Positions 15,567-24,708 of a stretch of 33,747 bases of DNA are shown in pieces. Origin of the DNA: an uncultured Elusimicrobia bacterium (GTDB lineage: Bacteria; Elusimicrobiota; Elusimicrobia; Elusimicrobiales; UBA9959). Each line of letters starts with the position of its first letter. Positions within the stretch are counted from its first letter, which is position 1. Location: contig CAIXBR010000096.1 in the NCBI GenBank assembly GCA_903917735.1, positions 1-33,747 of the forward strand, given 5' to 3'. The notes beneath the pieces were generated by a model, which did not search any database, had not been told where the DNA came from, and saw only the letters and a list, made by a program, of their open reading frames with translations. The position numbers and the translations under genes were made by a program.

Positions 15567-18188
15567 ATGCTTAAAAGACTCGTTGAATCCATCATAGGCT
15601 CCAAGAGCGAACGCTCCATGAAGACCATCCAGCCCGTGGTCGACCGGATAAACGCCCTCGAAGAAGAGATATCAAAGCTTTCCGACGAACAGCTCAAGGC
15701 CAAGACCCCCGAATTCAGGGAACGCCTGGCCAAGGGCGAGACCCTCGACGACCTGCTGCCCGAAGCCTTCGCCTGCGTGCGCGAAGCCTCAAAGCGCGTC
15801 CTGAAGATGCGCCACTACGACGTGCAGATGATCGGCGGCATAGTGCTGCATAGCGGCAAGATAGCCGAGATGCGCACCGGCGAAGGCAAAACCCTTGTCG
15901 CCACCCTGCCCTGCTACCTGAACGCGCTCACCGGCAAAGGCGTACATGTCGTGACCGTCAACGACTACCTGGCCAAGCGCGACAGTCAGTGGATGGGCCC
16001 CGTGCACGAATTCCTCGGCCTCACCGTAGGCTCCGTGCAGCACGACATGAAGAACGAAGACCGCCGCGAGATGTACAACCGCGACATCACCTACATCACC
16101 AACAACGAGGTGGGTTTCGACTACCTGCGCGACAACATGGTGATGGACAAGGAAGAGCGCGTGATGCGCGAGCGCAACTACGCCGTGGTGGACGAAGTGG
16201 ACTCCATCCTGGTGGACGAGGCCCGCACCCCGCTCATCATCTCCGGCCCGGCCGAGGAGTCCACCGACAAGTACTACCTGGTCAACCGCGTGATACCGCT
16301 CTTGACCCCCCGCTTCATCACCGAGAAGGAAGAGATAGAGGCCAAGCGCGACGGCGTGGACCTGGGGGTGGGCTTCGACGCCGTGATAGACGAAAAAAGC
16401 CACACCGCCACCCTTACCGAGGAAGGCGTGCACAAAGCCGAAAAGATCCTGGGAGTGGGCAACATTTACGACGACGTCAATTCCGAGTGGGCCCACCACC
16501 TGACGCAGGGCCTGCGCGCGCACCACCTGTTCCGCAAGGATGTGGAGTATGTGGTGAAGGACGGCGAGATCATGATTGTGGACGAGTTCACCGGCCGCCT
16601 GATGCCGGGGCGCCGCTGGTCGGACGGCCTGCACCAGGCCATAGAGGCCAAAGAGAGCCTCCGCATCAAGGAAGAGAACCAGACGCTGGCCACCATCACC
16701 TTTCAGAACTACTTCAAGCTCTACAACAAGCTCTCCGGCATGACCGGCACCGCGATGACCGAGGCGGACGAATTCTGGGAGATCTACAAGCTGGAAGTGG
16801 TGGAGGTACCGCCGAACCAGCCGCTGGTGCGCAAAGACTCGCCCGACCGCATCTACCGCACCGAGCGCGAGAAGAACAACGCCATCGTAATGGAAATAGA
16901 TGAAAGGTGGCGGCGCGGCCAGCCGATGCTGGTGGGCACCCGCTCCATAGAGAAATCCGAGAAGCTCGCCACGATGCTGCGCACCAAGGGTATCCCTCAC
17001 CAGGTCTTGAACGCCAAGTACCACGAGATGGAAGCCCAGATCATAGCCCAGGCCGGCCGCAAGGGCCAGGTGACCATAGCCACCAACATGGCCGGCCGCG
17101 GCACCGACATTATCCTGGGCGGCAACCCGCCGATAACCGAAGAGCACGATTACGTGGGCTCCATAGGCGGCCTGTGCGTGATGGGCACCGAGCGCCACGA
17201 GAGCCGCCGCATCGACAACCAGCTGCGCGGCCGCTGCGCGCGTCAGGGTGACCCCGGTTCCTCCGTTTTCTACGTCTCGCTGGAAGACGAGCTGATGAGG
17301 CTCTTCGGCTCCGAGCGGATATCGGCCATCATGGAGAAGCTCGGGATGGAAGAGGGGGAGGTCATTGAATCCTCCCTGGTCAGCCGGCAGATAGAAGGAG
17401 CGCAGAAGCGCGTGGAAGGGATGAATTTCGACGCCCGCAAACAGCTGCTGGACTACGACAACGTAATGAACAAGCAGCGCCTGGCGGTCTACGAGCTGCG
17501 CAACGCCATACTCGATGGGGTAGGCGTGCCGGACCGCGTGAAGAGCATGATACACGAGGCTATTGAAGAGCAGCTGGACCTGAACGCCCCGCTGGCCCAG
17601 GCCGCCCAGTTGTGGAATCTTGAGGGGCTCAATATCTACCTCAAGAAGACCGTGGGTTTTGAGCTGGTCTACACACCCGACCAGGTGCACGGTCTTACCA
17701 GGCCCGTGCTGCAGGACGAGGTGCTGAAGCGCGTGGACGCCGCCTTTGCCGCCCGCTTCAGCGATTTCGCCGAGCGCAACGTGGACTTCGCCGAGCTGCA
17801 GCGCGTGCTTCTGCTGCAGATCATGGACCATATCTGGAAGAACCATCTGTTCGAACTGGACCACCTCAAGAAGGGCGTGGGCCTGCGCGCCTACGGCCAG
17901 AAGGACCCGCTGATAGAGTACCAGAAGGAGTCCTACTCCCTGTTCGAGACCATGCTGGCCCGCGTGCGCGACCAGATGGTGGAATACGTTTTCCGCATCC
18001 AGCTGCCGCCGCGCCCGGTGGCGCGGCCTGTGACTGCCGAGGGCGCGCCGGCTGAGGCCAGGCCCGCAGCGCCGGCCGCCCCCGCCAAGCCGGCTTCCAA
18101 GTTCGCGAACGAAAAGATCGGCCGCAACGATCTCTGTCCCTGCGGCTCCGGCAAGAAGTACAAGAAATGCCACGGGGTGAACGCCTAG
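15567..18188 (+). CDS. secA: Preprotein translocase ATPase SecA
   Basis: The 873-residue protein is a complete SecA, the motor that drives unfolded secretory proteins through SecYEG. Walker A is MRTGEGKTL (102-110) and Walker B is DEVDS (209-213). MAGRGTDIILGG marks the second nucleotide-binding domain, and YDNVMNKQR the start of the helical scaffold. The C-terminus, after a proline/alanine-rich linker, is a SEC-C zinc motif, CPCGSGKKYKKCH, which binds SecB and phospholipid in other bacteria. Length is normal for a SecA without large insertions. The ATG is preceded by only a weak TAGG ribosome binding site. The many signal-peptide proteins in this window would depend on it. Confidence 0.98.
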   Translation: MLKRLVESIIGSKSERSMKTIQPVVDRINALEEEISKLSDEQLKAKTPEFRERLAKGETLDDLLPEAFACVREASKRVLKMRHYDVQMIGGIVLHSGKIAEMRTGEGKTLVATLPCYLNALTGKGVHVVTVNDYLAKRDSQWMGPVHEFLGLTVGSVQHDMKNEDRREMYNRDITYITNNEVGFDYLRDNMVMDKEERVMRERNYAVVDEVDSILVDEARTPLIISGPAEESTDKYYLVNRVIPLLTPRFITEKEEIEAKRDGVDLGVGFDAVIDEKSHTATLTEEGVHKAEKILGVGNIYDDVNSEWAHHLTQGLRAHHLFRKDVEYVVKDGEIMIVDEFTGRLMPGRRWSDGLHQAIEAKESLRIKEENQTLATITFQNYFKLYNKLSGMTGTAMTEADEFWEIYKLEVVEVPPNQPLVRKDSPDRIYRTEREKNNAIVMEIDERWRRGQPMLVGTRSIEKSEKLATMLRTKGIPHQVLNAKYHEMEAQIIAQAGRKGQVTIATNMAGRGTDIILGGNPPITEEHDYVGSIGGLCVMGTERHESRRIDNQLRGRCARQGDPGSSVFYVSLEDELMRLFGSERISAIMEKLGMEEGEVIESSLVSRQIEGAQKRVEGMNFDARKQLLDYDNVMNKQRLAVYELRNAILDGVGVPDRVKSMIHEAIEEQLDLNAPLAQAAQLWNLEGLNIYLKKTVGFELVYTPDQVHGLTRPVLQDEVLKRVDAAFAARFSDFAERNVDFAELQRVLLLQIMDHIWKNHLFELDHLKKGVGLRAYGQKDPLIEYQKESYSLFETMLARVRDQMVEYVFRIQLPPRPVARPVTAEGAPAEARPAAPAAPAKPASKFANEKIGRNDLCPCGSGKKYKKCHGVNA

Positions 18189-18403
18189 GGGCCTGGCGGG
18201 AGACCAAGCCGTAAAAACACGGGGTCGCGCACACCATGCGCGCCCCTCCCCACGCTGCAGTGGCCTTCGGCCACCCGGCCTCGGCGCTTCGCAAGCCTCG
18301 GGCGCAGAAGTGTCCGGGCAGAAACGCGGGAAGCGAAGTCCACCCCGTGAGGGTTTTGCTGACCCTTCCCCTCCGGTGTGCCGGGAATATAAAGTATTAA
18401 CGG
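18189..18403. other. Structured intergenic stretch between secA and lnt
   Basis: These 215 nt hold several short perfect hairpins: CGCGCA/TGCGCG around a 5-nt loop, GTGGCC-TTC-GGCCAC, and CCGG-TGTG-CCGG close to the lnt start. No reading frame looks real. The stretch has no T-tract, so it is not a simple terminator. It could be a REP-like repeat, a small RNA or a leader of lnt; nothing in it matches an RNA class I can name. Confidence 0.35.
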
Positions 18404-19900
18404 ATGCATAAGAAACTTTTCCCCGCCATTTTGCCGGTCTCTACGGCCCTGCTGCTTATCCTCAGTTATCCGAAATTCGACCAGGGGTGGCTGGCGTGGT
18501 TCGCGCTGGCGCCGCTAGCTTATTACCTGGTCAGGGCGCGTTCGCTGAAGGCGGCGGCGTTCGGCGGGCTGGCCTGCGGTTTTCTCTTCTACCTTGGGAT
18601 CCTTTACTGGCTCTATCCCACCATGCGCGTGGGCGGCGTTGAGCCGCTTGTCTCGGCGCTGGGCCTGGTGCTGGTTAGCCTGATCCTTTCGGCGGAATTC
18701 CTGCTGATCTCCGTTTACGGTTTTTATCTGAAAAAAACCGGCCTCAGGCTTTGGCCTTATCTGTTCGCGCTGGGCTGGTTCCTGCTGGAATACGGCAAGG
18801 TCTATTTGAGCTCCAAGGCTGTCTGGTTCCCGTGGTTCATGCTGGGGTACACGCAGTGGGAGCATACCGCGCTGATACAGTTCGCTTCGGTGACCGGCGT
18901 GTATGGCCTGGGGGCTGCCGTTTGTTTTACCGGCGCTCTCGCCGGGGCGCTGCTGGCCCGCGAGTTGTCCGCGGTAAAAAGGGGGCTATTTTTTATCCCG
19001 GCGCTGCTGCTCTTCTCCGGCATCTGGCTTTTTGGCAGGCATAAACTTGCGAACGCGCCGGCGCCTGTCAGGTACCTTAACGTCTCCCTGCTGCAGCCCT
19101 CCATCGACCAGTACGCAAAGTGGGATGCGGCCGAGGCCGCGGATATTAAAAACCGGATGGCGGCCCTGTACGGCGAGGCTGCGGGCGCGGACCTGGCCAT
19201 CTGGCCGGAGAACGCCCTGCCCTGCTGGATAGACGCGCCCGACTGCTACGCCTGGCTGAGGTCGGTAGTGGGGGGCGGGAAGACGGGGAGCCTGGTTGGT
19301 TCCGTTTCCAGGGGCGACGGGAAGCACGTGGCCGCCTTCCTGCTGGACGAGAAAGGGGAGATCTCCGCCTCTTACAATAAGCGGCAGTTGGTGCCGTTCG
19401 GGGAATACGTGCCTATGCGGTCTTTCCTCGGCAGGTATATAAAGCCGGTGGCCGCACTGGGTGAATTCCTGCCCGGAGCCGCCGACCAGAAACTTGTCCA
19501 GCTGCGCGGTTTCAAGCTCGGGATAGCCATCTGCTACGAATCCATCTTTCCTTACCTGTTCACTGGCCAGACAAATGCCGGGGCGGACGTTTTTATTAAT
19601 ATAACCAACGACGGCTGGTACCTGGATACCGCCGCGCCCTACCAGCATTTTGCGGCCAATATTTTCAGGGCGGTGGAGAACCGGCGTTCGGTGGCCCGCG
19701 CCGCCAATAACGGCATTTCCGCCGTGATAGATCCCTGGGGCCGCGTGCTTGCCCGGACAAAACTGAACGAGCGCGCCGCGCTCAAGGCCGCGGTGCCGGT
19801 CTGCGGGGAGCAGGCCCTCTTCCCGGTTTACGGGCAATGGTTCGCTTTGGGCGCGGCGCTTATAGTATCGGCCTTCCTGATAGCGGTACTTTTCCTTTGA
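18404..19900 (+). CDS. lnt: Apolipoprotein N-acyltransferase
   Basis: The 498-residue protein has about seven N-terminal transmembrane helices (to residue 210) followed by a periplasmic nitrilase domain and a last C-terminal helix. The catalytic triad is in place: Glu269 in WPEN, Lys326 in SYNKRQLVPFGEYVP, and Cys377 in IAICYES. Lnt adds the third acyl chain to the amino group of the lipid-modified cysteine of lipoproteins, using phospholipid as donor, a step typical of bacteria with an outer membrane. The HDAC-family gene starts 1 nt after the stop, so the two are cotranscribed. The ribosome binding site is weak. Confidence 0.95.
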   Translation: MHKKLFPAILPVSTALLLILSYPKFDQGWLAWFALAPLAYYLVRARSLKAAAFGGLACGFLFYLGILYWLYPTMRVGGVEPLVSALGLVLVSLILSAEFLLISVYGFYLKKTGLRLWPYLFALGWFLLEYGKVYLSSKAVWFPWFMLGYTQWEHTALIQFASVTGVYGLGAAVCFTGALAGALLARELSAVKRGLFFIPALLLFSGIWLFGRHKLANAPAPVRYLNVSLLQPSIDQYAKWDAAEAADIKNRMAALYGEAAGADLAIWPENALPCWIDAPDCYAWLRSVVGGGKTGSLVGSVSRGDGKHVAAFLLDEKGEISASYNKRQLVPFGEYVPMRSFLGRYIKPVAALGEFLPGAADQKLVQLRGFKLGIAICYESIFPYLFTGQTNAGADVFINITNDGWYLDTAAPYQHFAANIFRAVENRRSVARAANNGISAVIDPWGRVLARTKLNERAALKAAVPVCGEQALFPVYGQWFALGAALIVSAFLIAVLFL

Positions 19901-19901
19901 A

Positions 19902-20795
19902 ATGAAAATAGTTTTTTCCAAAGAATACACCGTGAAGACACCGGGGCATATCTTCAGAGCCGATAAATTCGAGGCCGCGCTGAAGCTGCTTCTGAAAGAG
20001 GGCGTTGTCTTGAAAAAGGACATTGTGCCCCCGGCCCCGCCTTCCCGGGCCGACCTGCTGCTGGCCCACGGTCCGGCTTGGGTGAGCAAGAACCTGGATT
20101 TCAAATTCAAAAGTGAGGACAGCGCGAAGGCGGAGCTTAAAATAACCCGCGGCGTGGCGCGCGCCCACCTAATGAACGTCGGTGGCACCATAGAGGCCGC
20201 CTACCTGGCCTTTGAGAGCGGCATAGGAATAAATTGCGGCGGCGGCTCACATCACGCTTTCAGGGATCACGGTGAGGGCTTCTGCCTTCTGAACGATATC
20301 GCCGTAGCCGTGAAAAAACTCCTTAAAGACCGGCTTATAAACCGCGCCATGGTTATAGACCTGGACGCCCACCAGGGCAACGGCACGGCCTCTATTTTCC
20401 GGGATGACCGGCGAGTATTTACGTTCTCTATGCACGGGGGGGAGATCTACCCCGAAAAAAAAGTAAAAAGTTCCATGGATATGGAATTGCGGCCCGGCAC
20501 CGGTGACGGCGCCTACCTGGCCGCCCTCAAATCCGAACTTCCCCGGGCTATGGACAAGTTTAGGCCGGACCTAGCTGTTTATGTGGCGGGGGCCGACGTC
20601 TACAGGGGCGACCTGCTGGGCGGGCTGAAACTTACCATGGGCGGGCTAAAAAGAAGGGACGCCTTTGTCTTCGGCGAATGCCGCCGGCGCAAGGTGCCGG
20701 TAGCGCTGGTCCTGAGCGGTGGCTATGCTGAAAAATTCACCGACACGGTACGTATCCACGCCAATACTATAAAAGCGGCGCTGCGCCGCTGCTAA
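19902..20795 (+). CDS. Histone deacetylase-family (AcuC-like) amidohydrolase
   Basis: The 297-residue protein shows the arginase/HDAC active-site set: tandem His117-His118 in GGGSHHAF, GFCLLNDIAVA (127-137), Asp155 and His157 in DLDAHQGNGT, and Asp232 in AGADVYRGD, together giving a zinc site. Bacterial members remove acetyl or other acyl groups from lysine, polyamines or small amides. AcuC-type enzymes deacetylate acetyl-CoA synthetase, but nothing of that pathway is present here. The start lies 1 nt past the lnt stop, so translation is probably coupled. The link to lipoprotein acylation may be only operonic. The motif set makes the family call firm; the substrate is unknown. Confidence 0.9.
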   Translation: MKIVFSKEYTVKTPGHIFRADKFEAALKLLLKEGVVLKKDIVPPAPPSRADLLLAHGPAWVSKNLDFKFKSEDSAKAELKITRGVARAHLMNVGGTIEAAYLAFESGIGINCGGGSHHAFRDHGEGFCLLNDIAVAVKKLLKDRLINRAMVIDLDAHQGNGTASIFRDDRRVFTFSMHGGEIYPEKKVKSSMDMELRPGTGDGAYLAALKSELPRAMDKFRPDLAVYVAGADVYRGDLLGGLKLTMGGLKRRDAFVFGECRRRKVPVALVLSGGYAEKFTDTVRIHANTIKAALRRC

Positions 20796-21118
20796 AACCA
20801 CAAAAACTCATCACAGAACCACGCCTTTTTTCATGGGCGCGGCTTTCTTCCGCTCCTACTTAAGTTTTCGGTCGGAGCGCGGACAATATAGATGGACAGT
20901 GGTGATCGATTCAGTTGTCAACAGGGGCGGATACTAAAGCTGCAGGGCACTTACCCCGAACAGCCGTCCCTAAAGTGCCCCAAACCTGCGGCATACGGAT
21001 TTTTACCTTCCTTTCTGCGTATAACTCCTCATTTACATAATGGCGGCCTGGTGCTAATATTAAAAAAGCGGCCGGAAACCGGCGCGCAGCAGAGCGACTA
21101 ATATTGACAGGAGGCACA
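20796..21118. other. Non-coding stretch with two inverted repeats
   Basis: No convincing gene is visible. GGGCACTT (20945-20952) and AAGTGCCC (20973-20980) form a perfect 8-bp inverted repeat with a 20-nt loop. GCCGG-AAA-CCGGC (21071-21083) is a short hairpin shortly before the next gene. A further CGCTCC...GGAGCG repeat occurs near 20851-20880. These may be the leader of the broken gene at 21119 or the 3' end of the lnt/deacetylase transcript. Confidence 0.4.
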
Positions 21119-21427
21119 ATGGCAAAAATACTAGAAGTAAAAGAACCGGCCGCGTGAGCGTCGGTTTCTGTAAGCTATCCTAAGGAAGGAGAATGCATTA
21201 CCAGCGCCGGCTACACGTTCCGCGCGGAAGCGCCGACGGCTGTAGCTATGGAGATATCTATAGACCAGAACGTGTGGCAGCATTGCCGCAAGGCCGGAGG
21301 CTATTGGTGGTACGACTGGGCGGGTTACCTGCCGGGCAAACACAGGGCGGCCGTAAGGATGCAGCCCCGGGACGGCGGTAAAAAAACCACGTCCCCGGCT
21401 ATCCAGTTCCAGGTGAAATTGTCCTGA
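21119..21427 (+). pseudogene. Short aromatic-rich protein gene interrupted by an in-frame TGA
   Basis: A good ribosome binding site (AGGAGG, 6-nt gap) leads to ATG at 21119. The frame reads MAKILEVKEPAA, then TGA at codon 13 (21155-21157), then continues open to the TGA at 21425. The continuation (SVSYPKEGECITSAGYTFRAEAP, then VWQHCRKAGGYWWYDWAGY, then PGKHRAAVRMQ) has the look of a small beta-rich domain, with a Trp/Tyr-rich core and a conserved-looking PGKH turn. I do not recognise a named family, although small proteins with a WWYDW-GY core seem familiar from environmental genomes. The stop is most simply a nonsense mutation (CGA to TGA would restore Arg). An out-of-frame ATG at 21193 with a nearby AAGGAAGGAG is unlikely to be used. 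Confidence 0.6.
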
Positions 21428-21495
21428 CATGCGTTAAGGGGTACGCGCGGCGCGCCGCCCGCAGCCGAACGGCGGCGGGCGGGCAGAGGGGATAA

Positions 21496-22227
21496 ATGCT
21501 TCGTAAGATAGGCAGCCTGGCCGGACGCAGTGTCCATGCCACTGACGGGGAACTGGGCAAAGTGGACGAGTTCATCTTCGACGACAAAACGTGGGCTATC
21601 CGCTACATGGTCGTAGAGACCGGGAACTGGCTTTCAGGCCGGAAAGTCCTGATCTCGCCCTCGGCTCTGAAAACCCCCGACCGAGGTTCAAAGATCTTCT
21701 CGGTCGCGCTGACTTACGAGCAGGTGCGCACCAGCCCGGATATAGACACGCATAAGACCGTTTCGCGCCGGCATGAACTGGCGCTTCAGAAACACTATGC
21801 CTGGCCGGCCTGCGCCGGGAACGGAACGTTCCCCGCTGCGTGGGAAGAGGTAAGGAAACCGAAATCCCAGGCCTCGTCCAAACAGGCCCGGGAAGACGTT
21901 AACCTGCGGAGCACGCGCGCCGTCACGGGATACAGCCTTCACGCGGCGGACGGCCTTATCGGGCACGTGCGGGATTACATCATCGACGATAGGAGGTGGC
22001 TGATCCGGTTCCTGGTAGCCGATACCGGGACCTGGCTGCCCGGCAGGAAGGTGCTGATCTGGCCGCATTGGATCAAGCGCGTGAAATCTGAAACCTCCGA
22101 AGTGTTCGTGGGGCTGCCGCGGGAAGTTATAAGGAACAGCCCGGAATTCAACCAAGGCCGCCCGGTCAGCGAAGACTATGAAAAGGCGCTTTATGAGTAC
22201 TACGAACGCCATTCGACGGATGGCTGA
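21496..22227 (+). CDS. Double PRC-barrel domain protein
   Basis: The 243-residue protein contains two PRC-barrel-like repeats, about residues 1-80 and 133-215. Both share the pattern S-x-HA-x-DG-x-x-G-x-V-x-(E/D)-(F/Y)-I-(F/I)-DD, then W-x-IR(Y/F), then TG-x-WL-x-GRKVLI, so they arose by internal duplication. PRC barrels occur in photosynthetic reaction centre H subunit, in RimM and in many stress-related soluble proteins, where they mediate binding to partners. No signal peptide or membrane segment is present. AGAGGGGAT serves as the ribosome binding site. It lies 68 nt after the broken small gene. The specific role is unknown. Confidence 0.82.
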   Translation: MLRKIGSLAGRSVHATDGELGKVDEFIFDDKTWAIRYMVVETGNWLSGRKVLISPSALKTPDRGSKIFSVALTYEQVRTSPDIDTHKTVSRRHELALQKHYAWPACAGNGTFPAAWEEVRKPKSQASSKQAREDVNLRSTRAVTGYSLHAADGLIGHVRDYIIDDRRWLIRFLVADTGTWLPGRKVLIWPHWIKRVKSETSEVFVGLPREVIRNSPEFNQGRPVSEDYEKALYEYYERHSTDG

Positions 22228-22544
22228 ACGAGCCGCGTGCCGGCCTGTCCGCGGCCGGTCTCAAGCACGTGAATGAACGAGCCGGCTCACCCCAGTAAGT
22301 TATAATAACGCGGGTTGTTACGGTGGCCGGAACCTATCCGCATATAACACTGAGGAGCTGACCAGGAATAACTATGCTGCGGTACTTTTTGACGGGGGAG
22401 ACGGGACGTTGTAACTTTCTTGCTTGTTTAAGGGGGTGTCGGAATTTTATGCGAATTGTTTTTGACCAGCGTGTTTGCCAATAAGTAATTAAGTCAGCCG
22501 CGTCCCCTGTGACGCGGCCTAGTTTTATAGAATAATTGGTTGTC
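22228..22544. other. Intergenic stretch with a strong hairpin upstream of the TPR gene
   Basis: No gene is convincing; a 36-codon frame near 22374 has a weak context. GCCGCGTC (22497-22504) and GACGCGGC (22511-22518) form an 8-bp stem with a 6-nt loop, followed by CTAGTTTTAT. This resembles an intrinsic terminator but lies only 26 nt before the next start codon, so it could act as an attenuator. TTGACC (22462-22467) could be a -35 box; no good -10 is evident. Confidence 0.4.
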
Positions 22545-24650
22545 ATGCTTGAGGAAAAGAATTTATCGTGGAAGCTGCCGGCCGTTATAGCGCTGGCGGG
22601 CTGTCTGCTATATGCTGCCTCTCTGCGCTTTGGCTTTACCTATCAGGACGACGACGTCCTGATCCTGGAGCGTTTAAACTTTCTGCGGAACTCCGGCAAC
22701 ATTCTTGCGGCGTTCCGGCACGATGTCTTTTTTCAGCTTCGCGGAATAGGCGCCTATTACCGGCCGCTGCTCACCCTCTCATTCATGCTTGATGCGCGCC
22801 TCGGAGGCGCCGCCCCGTTCGTCTACCATTTAACGAACCTGCTCCTGCATCTCCTGGCCTCCTTTCTGTTGTTCAGATTGCTGATAAAGATGAAGTATAA
22901 CAGGACGCCTGCTTTTTATTTTTCATTGTTGTTCACGCTTCACCCAGCGATCTCGCAGGCGGTATACTGGATACCCGGCAGGAATGATTCTCTTCTGGCC
23001 GTCTTTTCTTTTTCTGCGTTTATTGCGGCGCTCAATTTCTGGGAAGACGGCGGAAGGCGTTATGCCGCCTGGCACATCCTGTTTTTCGCGCTCGCCTTAT
23101 TCACAAAGGAAACGGCGGTAGCGCTGATCCCGGTCTGCCTGCTATACCGGCTATGGATAGATGGAAAACCCTTAACATCCGCCGACTTGCTGCCGGCGTC
23201 AGGGTGGGGAGCGGCCGCAGTTCTCTTTTTTCTGCTCAGGCATTCTTTCCTGCCGAATACGCCGGATATTTTCTTCCTTGGTATGGGAGCAGCGTCGAAC
23301 ATCTTGATCGTGCTGCCGTACCTCGGCAGTATCCTCTTCCCGGTCCATTTGGTCGTTATGGCCGTACAACAGGATATGCCGGTTATTTACGGGCTGGTTA
23401 CGCTCGGCGCTATCGCCGTCGCGCTTGCTGTTTCAAAAGAGAAACGCTGGAACAGGATCGCGTTCGGTTCCGCCTGGTTCCTGCTTTTTCTTTTACCGTC
23501 CTGCAGTAGTGCTGAATCATATTTCATGGCGCACAGGATGTACCTGCCATTCCTGGGAGTGATACTCGTCCTTCTGGAAATCGACAGGGTTAAGAGTTTT
23601 AAAGGGACAGGAACTGCAGTTTTAGGAGCGGCGGCGCTGGCTATTTTACCGGCTATCACCGTCCTGCACGGCCGGAACTTCAAAGACCGCCTGAGTTACT
23701 GGCAGAACACGGCCGCTAATTCCCCGACTTCGGAGAGGGCACAAAACGGTTTAGCCGCCGCCCTGGCCTCCGAGGGCAGAATGAACGAGGCCGTGGCTTA
23801 TTTTAAAAAGGCCTTGCGGCTCAATCCGGGATACAGCGAAGCGCACGACAGCTGGGCATTTTTCCTGGCCGGGCAGGGCTGGGACGAGGAGGCCGACGAG
23901 CACTACCGGGAGGCGCTGGCGCTAGACCCGAAGCGCGCCGAGACCTACAACCGGTGGGGCATACTTGCGGCCAAGCAGAACCGCGCCGCTGAGGCTATTG
24001 CGCGCTACGGCCAGGCGCTGCGCCTCCGGCCGGATTTTGCGGAGGCGCATTATAACTGGGGACGCGCGCTGGCCGCTGGCAATAAGCCGGAGGAAGCCGC
24101 CGCGCATTTCCGTGAGGCGCTGCGGATAGATCCGGACCTCCGGGGAGTGCACTATGCGTTGGGGCTGGTCCTGGCCGGACAGGGCCGGCAGGAAGAGGCC
24201 GCCGCGCATTTCCGCGAGGCTGTGGCGCGTATAAACCCGGATGACGACGAAGACTATAATAACTGGGGCGTAGTTCTGGCCATGCAGGGCCGGGAGGAAG
24301 AGGCTGCGGCGCGTTATCGGGAGGCGCTGCGGATCAATCCGGCGAACGCCGAAGCGCACCAGAACCTGGGACTCGTCCTGGCCGAGCGGGGCCGGCTTAA
24401 GGAGGCAGTCGCGCAGTACAACGCCGCGCTGCGGCTTAACCCGGACTATCCTGAAGCCCACAACAGCCTGGGGATAGCGCTGGTCAATGAAGGCAGCCTG
24501 GACGAGGCTATAAAACATTTTCGCGCGGCGCTCAAGGCCGTGCCCGGAGATCCGAAGGCTCAGGCGAACCTGCGCATTGTCCTGGCTCTAAAAAGCCGCC
24601 GTACGCCTCCGCCCGGAAAAAGCGGACCCGAGCGGGACAGAGTCCGCTGA
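22545..24650 (+). CDS. Membrane protein with GT-C-like region and eight TPRs
   Basis: From the ATG at 22545 (an upstream TTG at 22536 is also open) the protein is 701 residues. The first half has about nine to ten hydrophobic helices. After the first helix comes FTYQDDDVLILE, an Asp-rich first loop as in GT-C glycosyltransferases; HPAISQAVYWIPGRNDSL and FTKETAVALIP resemble the TMTC/O-mannosyltransferase-like group. The C-terminal 300 residues are eight tetratricopeptide repeats of the AEAHYNWGRALA type; one unit carries an extra residue (ARINPDDDEDYNNWG). TMTC-like proteins transfer sugar from a lipid carrier to extracytoplasmic protein, with TPRs recruiting the target. That function is inferred. 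Neighbours give no further clue; the gene is convergent with the regulator gene. Confidence 0.8.
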   Translation: MLEEKNLSWKLPAVIALAGCLLYAASLRFGFTYQDDDVLILERLNFLRNSGNILAAFRHDVFFQLRGIGAYYRPLLTLSFMLDARLGGAAPFVYHLTNLLLHLLASFLLFRLLIKMKYNRTPAFYFSLLFTLHPAISQAVYWIPGRNDSLLAVFSFSAFIAALNFWEDGGRRYAAWHILFFALALFTKETAVALIPVCLLYRLWIDGKPLTSADLLPASGWGAAAVLFFLLRHSFLPNTPDIFFLGMGAASNILIVLPYLGSILFPVHLVVMAVQQDMPVIYGLVTLGAIAVALAVSKEKRWNRIAFGSAWFLLFLLPSCSSAESYFMAHRMYLPFLGVILVLLEIDRVKSFKGTGTAVLGAAALAILPAITVLHGRNFKDRLSYWQNTAANSPTSERAQNGLAAALASEGRMNEAVAYFKKALRLNPGYSEAHDSWAFFLAGQGWDEEADEHYREALALDPKRAETYNRWGILAAKQNRAAEAIARYGQALRLRPDFAEAHYNWGRALAAGNKPEEAAAHFREALRIDPDLRGVHYALGLVLAGQGRQEEAAAHFREAVARINPDDDEDYNNWGVVLAMQGREEEAAARYREALRINPANAEAHQNLGLVLAERGRLKEAVAQYNAALRLNPDYPEAHNSLGIALVNEGSLDEAIKHFRAALKAVPGDPKAQANLRIVLALKSRRTPPPGKSGPERDRVR

Positions 24651-24708
24651 GTTCTTCTCCTTATTTTAATAAGTCAAAAGTAAAAACCTGATTTCTTCGC
24701 CGGCCCGT

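Noticed and set aside
15789..18173. Very long open frame (794 codons) on the minus strand opposite secA
   Set aside because: It mirrors the GC-rich codons of secA, has a low-complexity His/Val/Gly-rich composition and no recognisable domain. The same applies to long antisense frames opposite the sugar operon (9659-11128 and 11982-12995) and the flippase (6498-7739, plus strand).
20892..21101. 69-codon frame on the plus strand
   Set aside because: No ribosome binding site, it overlaps an inverted repeat, and its composition is not protein-like.
21155..21157. Selenocysteine or altered genetic code at the in-frame TGA
   Set aside because: No clear SECIS hairpin just downstream of the TGA, no redox motif around it, and neighbouring genes use TGA as stop and TGG for Trp.
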